Under the pieces are notes generated by a model, which was given only the letters and a program-made list of their open reading frames with translations, was not told the DNA's origin and made no database searches. The position numbers were made by a program, and so were the translations under genes. Shown here piece after piece: positions 63,828 to 64,000 of a stretch of DNA of 64,000 nucleotides (its first letter is position 1; every line of letters begins with the position of its first letter). The DNA comes from CBDCME01 sp965218865 (GTDB lineage Bacteria; Pseudomonadota; Alphaproteobacteria; JAAXGF01), in the NCBI GenBank assembly GCA_965218865.1, contig CBDCME010000080.1, positions 1 to 64,000 on the forward strand, read 5' to 3'.

Positions 63828-64000
63828 ATGAACGAATCCTCTTCCCCCAAGTCCCGAAACGAGACCGCTTCCGAACATTCCTTGCGTCAGGTCGTCCAGA
63901 ATTGGTTGCGGGGCGTGGGCCGGCGCCGCAACGGCGATCCGTCCCTGCGCGAAACCCTGGAAAACTTCATCGAGAAACACGAGGACGATGCCGATCCCTT
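63828..64000 (+). CDS. corC: CorC/hemolysin-family protein, N-terminus (runs off window)
   Basis: ATG 63828 opens MNESSSPKSRNETASEHSLR, followed by GDPSLRETLENFIEKHEDDA, the usual start of the alphaproteobacterial CBS-domain CorC/HlyC-type protein. Only 57 codons are inside the window, so the CBS and CorC_HlyC domains cannot be seen. Position after ybeY supports the call. Confidence 0.75.
   Translation, partial: MNESSSPKSRNETASEHSLRQVVQNWLRGVGRRRNGDPSLRETLENFIEKHEDDADP

Noticed and set aside
1..64000. tRNA or rRNA genes
   Set aside because: No stretch with tRNA cloverleaf consensus or rRNA core sequence was recognised on reading both strands. A dedicated search such as tRNAscan could still find one.

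Overview
The window is GC-rich DNA from an alphaproteobacterium, most likely of the Rhodospirillales type. The basis is gene content and order: tlpA divergent from argH-lptM-lysA-DUF4175; chvI-chvG; a MucR regulator; tsaB, fur and then miaB-phoH-ybeY-corC; rpmI-rplT-pheS-pheT; and a TPR protein with bamB. No rRNA or tRNA gene was recognised. The chromosome is heavily loaded with insertion sequences and many non-essential genes are broken by single-base indels, while the translation, amino-acid and tRNA-modification genes look intact.

Layout. 1-3.7 kb: end of an IS630 element, a frameshifted IS110 element, a palindromic repeat, and a frameshifted IS256-type element. 3.7-10.6 kb: a giant repetitive RTX adhesin gene cut by a 2,080-bp ISAs1 element whose transposase carries a DruA-like (DUF4338) N-terminus. 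10.8-12.8 kb: a decayed IS1634-type element. 13-18.4 kb: broken VOC gene, peroxiredoxin-like gene, TPR protein plus bamB, RAYT remnant, double-GNAT protein. 18.8-25.5 kb: broken exported HTH-like protein, DUF4175-lysA-lptM-argH operon, tlpA. 26-27.2 kb: intact IS630 element. 27.7-32.6 kb: AmmeMemoRadiSam genes, a secreted protein, a MATE exporter. 32.6-36.8 kb: chvI-chvG, broken M23 peptidase, broken DUF1150 and hsp20 genes. 37-41.2 kb: rpmI-rplT-pheS-pheT. 41.4-48.6 kb: IS66/IS256 mosaic, fatty acid desaturase, intact IS256 element, two small genes, and an IS1595-type transposon carrying two cargo genes (P63C protein; SeqA_N/RAMA-like protein). 48.9-52.9 kb: NDH-2 gene split by the second IS1634-type copy, then cytochrome P460. 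53.8-57.5 kb: Bax-like glucosaminidase, polysaccharide deacetylase, tsaB, TusA-like protein, mucR. 57.5-64 kb: fur, a scrambled second copy of fur, the second DruA-ISAs1 element, then miaB-phoH-ybeY-corC.

Most notable points. (1) A family of seven roughly 135-155 bp palindromic elements with terminal inverted repeats and 3-bp TNA target duplications; two sit exactly on TGA stop codons. (2) The IS1595-type transposon whose inverted repeats enclose a translationally coupled P63C gene and a SeqA_N/RAMA-like gene. (3) The DruA-domain ISAs1 transposase, present twice with clean 10-bp target duplications. (4) A second fur copy containing short stretches collinear with the neighbouring ISAs1 element, which suggests an assembly blend rather than biology. 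Functional statements rest on motif recognition by eye; no database search was run.
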